From Gammaproteobacteria bacterium (GTDB lineage Bacteria > Gemmatimonadota > Gemmatimonadetes > Longimicrobiales > Gaopeijiaceae): a DNA stretch of 8,678 bases. Location of the stretch: positions 1 through 8,678 of the forward strand of contig JAHEKL010000104.1 of NCBI GenBank assembly GCA_024638345.1, in the 5' to 3' direction. Numbering within the stretch: the first letter of the stretch is position 1; each line of letters opens with the position of its first letter. The notes under the pieces were generated by a model. The model worked only from the letters and a program-made list of their open reading frames with translations. It did no database searches and had not been told where the DNA came from. The translations under genes and the position numbers were made by a program. Shown piece after piece: positions 6,027 to 8,678 of this stretch.

Positions 6027-6046
6027 TCCTGACCCATGCCCGCAAG

Positions 6047-7000
6047 GTGAGCGAATCGGCCGCTCCCGCCCGTCGACCTCGATTCGACAAAGGTGGCCTG
6101 GTCTTGGTGGCGATGACTCTGGCGAGCGCCGCCTGGATCTTCCGCGTGGCTTCGCAGGAAGCGGGGCAGGGAGAGGGCTCTTCCCTCCCCTCCACGCAGG
6201 TTTCAGCAGACTCCCTCCGGTTTCGGGGCGATGCGTGGTTTCTACCGGACGAGGAGCTTCTGGGATTCGTCGAGGTCCCGGCGGGCCCATTCCTGATGGG
6301 AAGTGATCCCGATCTGGATCCTCTTGCTTTCGGTAATGAGCACTGGGCGGATACGGGAGGTCGGGCGAGCGTCGACGTTCCCACCTTCTACATCGGCCGA
6401 TACGAGACGACGGTCGCGCAGTTTCGCGCTTTCGTCGAGGAGACCGGGTATCGTGGCGACCCGGCAGCCGCGGCGGGACGTGGGGATCAGCCGGTGTCCG
6501 CGGTCTCCTGGACCGATGCCCTCAGCTATGCGAGGTGGATGGATGCGCAGCTGCGGGCCTCGCCGGATGTCCCTGCCCAACTGGTCCGTGTACTGGGTGA
6601 GGGATGGCAAATCACGCTTCCGACCGAGGTGCAGTGGGAAAAGGCGGCGCGAGGCTCCGACGGAAGGATCTATCCTTGGGGGGACGAGCCGCGGCCAGAC
6701 CGGGCCAACTTCATGAGCGGCGGTGTGGAGCCGGTGGGAAACCGGCCCTGCCCGGAGTGCCCCTATGGGCTCGCCGACATGGCGGGAAACGTCTGGGAAT
6801 GGACCCGCACGCCCTTCGAGGCCACCCCTTACGACCTGGAGGCCGCTCCTCGGGACCTCAGGGAGGATGCGCTCTGGGTCATGCGCGGAGGTTCATTCGC
6901 CGATCAGGCGCAGAACGTCCGCACGGCCGTCCGCGGCGGTGCCGACCCCGGCGCGCGTCGACCTTTCATCGGCTTCCGGTTGGCGATCAGCCCGCCGTGA
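6047..7000 (+). CDS. Membrane-anchored SUMF1/FGE-fold protein lacking catalytic cysteines
   Basis: A 317-residue protein read from GTG 6047. It has a basic N-terminus, one membrane segment (about 16-35), a linker rich in Gly, Ser and Glu, then a full SUMF1 (FGE-sulfatase) domain from about 72 to 315. Family motifs in order are VPAGPFLMGSD (77-87), YETTVAQF (119-126), LPTEVQWEKAARG (191-203), YPWGDE (209-214), MAGNVWEW (245-252), MRGGSF (279-284) and IGFRLA (308-313). True formylglycine-generating enzymes carry two catalytic cysteines in the segment after RGGS; here that segment (283-311) has none, so FGE activity is unlikely. The only cysteines are C235 and C238 in CPEC, just before the conserved GLADMAGN. 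The domain should face the periplasm. The start is uncertain: the same frame is open further upstream, but those codons overlap the preceding gene. It is 20 bases after that gene's stop, so co-transcription is likely. Confidence 0.85.
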   Translation: MSESAAPARRPRFDKGGLVLVAMTLASAAWIFRVASQEAGQGEGSSLPSTQVSADSLRFRGDAWFLPDEELLGFVEVPAGPFLMGSDPDLDPLAFGNEHWADTGGRASVDVPTFYIGRYETTVAQFRAFVEETGYRGDPAAAAGRGDQPVSAVSWTDALSYARWMDAQLRASPDVPAQLVRVLGEGWQITLPTEVQWEKAARGSDGRIYPWGDEPRPDRANFMSGGVEPVGNRPCPECPYGLADMAGNVWEWTRTPFEATPYDLEAAPRDLREDALWVMRGGSFADQAQNVRTAVRGGADPGARRPFIGFRLAISPP

Positions 7001-7056
7001 ACCTCTGCGCATGTCGGCGCGACCCGTTGTGGATGGCGGTTTCGACGTGAAGACGA

Positions 7057-7092
7057 AGGCCGAGCCCCGGAGCGACTCCGGGAGCTCGGCCT
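7057..7092. terminator. Strong hairpin between convergent genes, probable bidirectional terminator
   Basis: A 9-bp stem (AGGCCGAGC at 7057-7065 with GCTCGGCCT at 7084-7092) continues past one bulged A (7083) into a 7-bp stem (7066-7072 with 7076-7082) with a 3-base loop. It lies 56 bases after the SUMF1-like gene and 38 bases beyond the stop of the convergent dehydrogenase. Short pyrimidine-rich runs follow on both strands but no long T-tract. No gene is seen in 7001-7130. Confidence 0.75.
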
Positions 7093-7130
7093 CTCTACCC
7101 AAGGGAACCATATCGGTCCCCACGCCGATT

Positions 7131-8678
7131 TCAGGGCAGTGTCAGGGCGATGTAGCCACCTGGCATGTCGAACCGCGGGCTGCCCGCATTCACCAAGATG
7201 TACTGCTTACCCTCGTGCATGTACGTCATCATTCCGTACTGGCCCGGGGCCGGCATCTCGACACTCGCCACGACCTCACCCGTAAGCTTGTTTCGAGCGT
7301 TGAGGAGCGGCAGCCCGTTCTCGCTCAACTCAGCTCGACCCCTCAGGTCCTCCTGAGTCTGCAAGAGGAGGTCCCCCACGACCATCTGAATGGAGTGCCC
7401 GGTTCCCCCGGGATTCGGGAACTCGACCCCTTGGAGGAGCGGATGGTTGACCAGCTCTTCCGGGGGGCCGCCGACGGGGACATCCCAGAGTTTTCGACCC
7501 GTGTTCATGTCGATCGCGATGAGCTTCTGATTCACGGGTTCGTAGACCGGCAGACCTTCGATTCGTGGTAGCGAGCCGCCCCCACCCGCAGGCAGCCACG
7601 CCGATACCGTCGTGCCCGTCGTGGGAGTGTCCCGAATCCCGGGCTCGGCGACGTTCGGGTTGTCCACGTCCACCCCGTTCGTGGGCGCCAGGAATCCCGA
7701 GGTTCCACAGCCCCGGGCGTGCGATGCGTACAGGATCCCGGTCGTCGGATCCGCGATCGCCGGGTGGTAGATGTTGAGACCCGACATGCCACAGTTGATC
7801 AGAGCGATGTAGTCGTTGTCATGATCTGCCGGGAGCGGCGGCCCGTAGGTCCCGCCCTCCTCGAATTCGGCCAAAATCTCCAGCGCCCGCGCCTTCAGCT
7901 CGGGCGTGTAATCCATCACGTACTCTTCGGTCAGTCCTTCGTAGATGATCGAGTCGAGGGGTGCTGGAAGTGTCGGATAGGGCTGCGTCGGCGACGTCCA
8001 ATCTCCAGGAACTTGAGACTGAGGGACCGGGCGCTCCTCGATCGGCCAAATCGGTTCTCCGGTCTCACGGTTGAAAGCGAAGACGAACCCCTGCTTCGTT
8101 GTCTGGATCAGCGCCGGGATTTCTCGACCGTCCACCGTGACGTCCATCAGGATGGGCGCCGACGGTATGTCGTAGTTCCAGCGGTCGCTGTGGTGGATCT
8201 GGAAGTGCCACCTCCGTTCCCCCGTCTCCACATCCAGCGCAATGACGCTGCCACCGAAGAGGTTGTTTCCAGGTCGATGTCCCGTGTACGCCTCGATGGT
8301 GGAGGCGTTGGTCACGATGTACACCAGTCCGAGCTCAGGGTCGGCCGACGCAGGAGCCCACTGACCCATGTTCCCCGACCACTCCCAGGCGTCGTTCTCC
8401 CAGGTGTCGTGGCCAAACTCACCGGGTCTCGGCATGACGTGAAACTTCCAGAGGTGCTCGCCGGTTCGCGCGTCGTAACCCGAAAGGTCTCCGGGTACGT
8501 TCTCGATCCGGGTCTGGCCGTATGCGGGCTCGTGCGCGGTGAGCGCAACGACGACGTCGTTGACTACGATGGGCGGGGAGGAGCTTGTGACCATCCCGAG
8601 CTGTCTGGGAATGCCGTAGTCGGGATCGTAGGTCCCTCCCGACGCGACATAGTCCTCCCATGGTCCCCAGCCTTCGAC
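7131..8678 (-). CDS. PQQ-dependent dehydrogenase (quinoprotein beta-propeller), 5'-truncated by window edge
   Basis: The frame is open to the right edge, giving 515 residues of the C-terminal part. The ATG at 8594 is internal, since the preceding codons (WGPWEDYVASGGTYDPDYG, then IPRQLG) are conserved-looking propeller sequence. The propeller shows repeated blade motifs of the type A/D-x-x-TG-x-x-x-W: GYDARTGEHLWKF, ALDVETGERRWHF, AFNRETGEPIWPI and AIDMNTGRKLWDV, plus TSSSPPIVVNDVVV and WENDAWEWSGN. The end, GQYGMMTYMHEGKQYILVNAG, is typical of membrane-type glucose/quinate-dehydrogenase-like quinoproteins. These oxidise sugars or alcohols in the periplasm with PQQ as cofactor and pass electrons to quinone or cytochrome. 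No CxxCH heme motif is seen in the visible part. Two cysteines (INCGMSG, RGCGTSG) sit about 32 residues apart and are not vicinal. The substrate is not predictable. It is convergent with the SUMF1-like gene. Confidence 0.9.
   Translation of the reverse strand, partial: VEGWGPWEDYVASGGTYDPDYGIPRQLGMVTSSSPPIVVNDVVVALTAHEPAYGQTRIENVPGDLSGYDARTGEHLWKFHVMPRPGEFGHDTWENDAWEWSGNMGQWAPASADPELGLVYIVTNASTIEAYTGHRPGNNLFGGSVIALDVETGERRWHFQIHHSDRWNYDIPSAPILMDVTVDGREIPALIQTTKQGFVFAFNRETGEPIWPIEERPVPQSQVPGDWTSPTQPYPTLPAPLDSIIYEGLTEEYVMDYTPELKARALEILAEFEEGGTYGPPLPADHDNDYIALINCGMSGLNIYHPAIADPTTGILYASHARGCGTSGFLAPTNGVDVDNPNVAEPGIRDTPTTGTTVSAWLPAGGGGSLPRIEGLPVYEPVNQKLIAIDMNTGRKLWDVPVGGPPEELVNHPLLQGVEFPNPGGTGHSIQMVVGDLLLQTQEDLRGRAELSENGLPLLNARNKLTGEVVASVEMPAPGQYGMMTYMHEGKQYILVNAGSPRFDMPGGYIALTLP

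Noticed and set aside
5849..6046. Upstream extension of the SUMF1-like gene from an ATG at 5849
   Set aside because: These codons lie entirely in the overlapping coding region of the RnfD-like gene and give an Arg/Pro-rich stretch. GTG 6047 gives a normal N-terminal anchor.
6047..7000. Sulfatase-activating formylglycine-generating enzyme
   Set aside because: The catalytic cysteines in the C-terminal segment are missing and no sulfatase gene is nearby.
8592..8594. ATG at 8594 as the start of the PQQ dehydrogenase
   Set aside because: Upstream codons to the window edge encode recognisable propeller sequence. The true start lies beyond 8678.
1..8678. CRISPR arrays, insertion sequences, tRNA or rRNA genes
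   Set aside because: No regularly spaced direct repeats, transposase motifs with terminal repeats, or conserved RNA gene sequences were seen on either strand.

Overview
This is a GC-rich window (no base count was made) from a Gram-negative bacterium. Evidence for that is a Sec-exported beta-rich envelope protein, a Flp pilin with a possible sigma-54 promoter, and a PQQ-type periplasmic dehydrogenase. The mix of PQQ propeller dehydrogenase, DUF1326 and SUMF1-like proteins is what I would expect of Gemmatimonadota or similar poorly cultured environmental lineages. That assignment is inference; the window has no rRNA, tRNA or marker gene.

Layout, left to right. The window opens inside a + strand gene for a vicinal-oxygen-chelate (VOC) ring-cleaving dioxygenase (1-581, 5' end missing). 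A small UBP-type zinc-finger protein (645-959) and a diacylglycerol/lipid kinase (1029-1943) follow on the same strand. After the kinase comes a short, probably dead, FAD/NAD-binding N-terminal fragment (1951-2124). A hairpin at 2080-2112 sits where these + genes meet a convergent Flp pilin (2313-2128, - strand). The pilin has an ideal Shine-Dalgarno site and a good -24/-12 sigma-54 promoter match in the gap upstream of it. Further right on the - strand is an envelope protein with a signal peptide and beta-barrel-like character (3481-2657), closed by its own hairpin terminator.

After a divergent intergenic region, a probable three-gene + strand operon runs from 3724 to 7000. It holds a Tat-type DUF1326 cysteine-rich protein, an RnfD/NqrB (UnbU-like) polytopic membrane protein fused to a C-terminal cysteine-paired Sel1-like repeat domain, and a membrane-anchored SUMF1-fold protein that lacks the catalytic cysteines of true formylglycine-generating enzymes. 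A strong two-part hairpin at 7057-7092 separates the operon from a convergent PQQ-dependent dehydrogenase (8678-7131, - strand), whose N-terminus runs off the right edge.

The most interesting region is 3724-7000. Three adjacent envelope proteins each carry conspicuous cysteine signatures: ECCSCDIPCPC, four C-x7-C pairs, and a CPEC insertion. One of them resembles a redox-driven membrane subunit. This suggests an undescribed periplasmic thiol, metal or electron-transfer module. The second point of interest is the possible RpoN control of a stand-alone Flp pilin.
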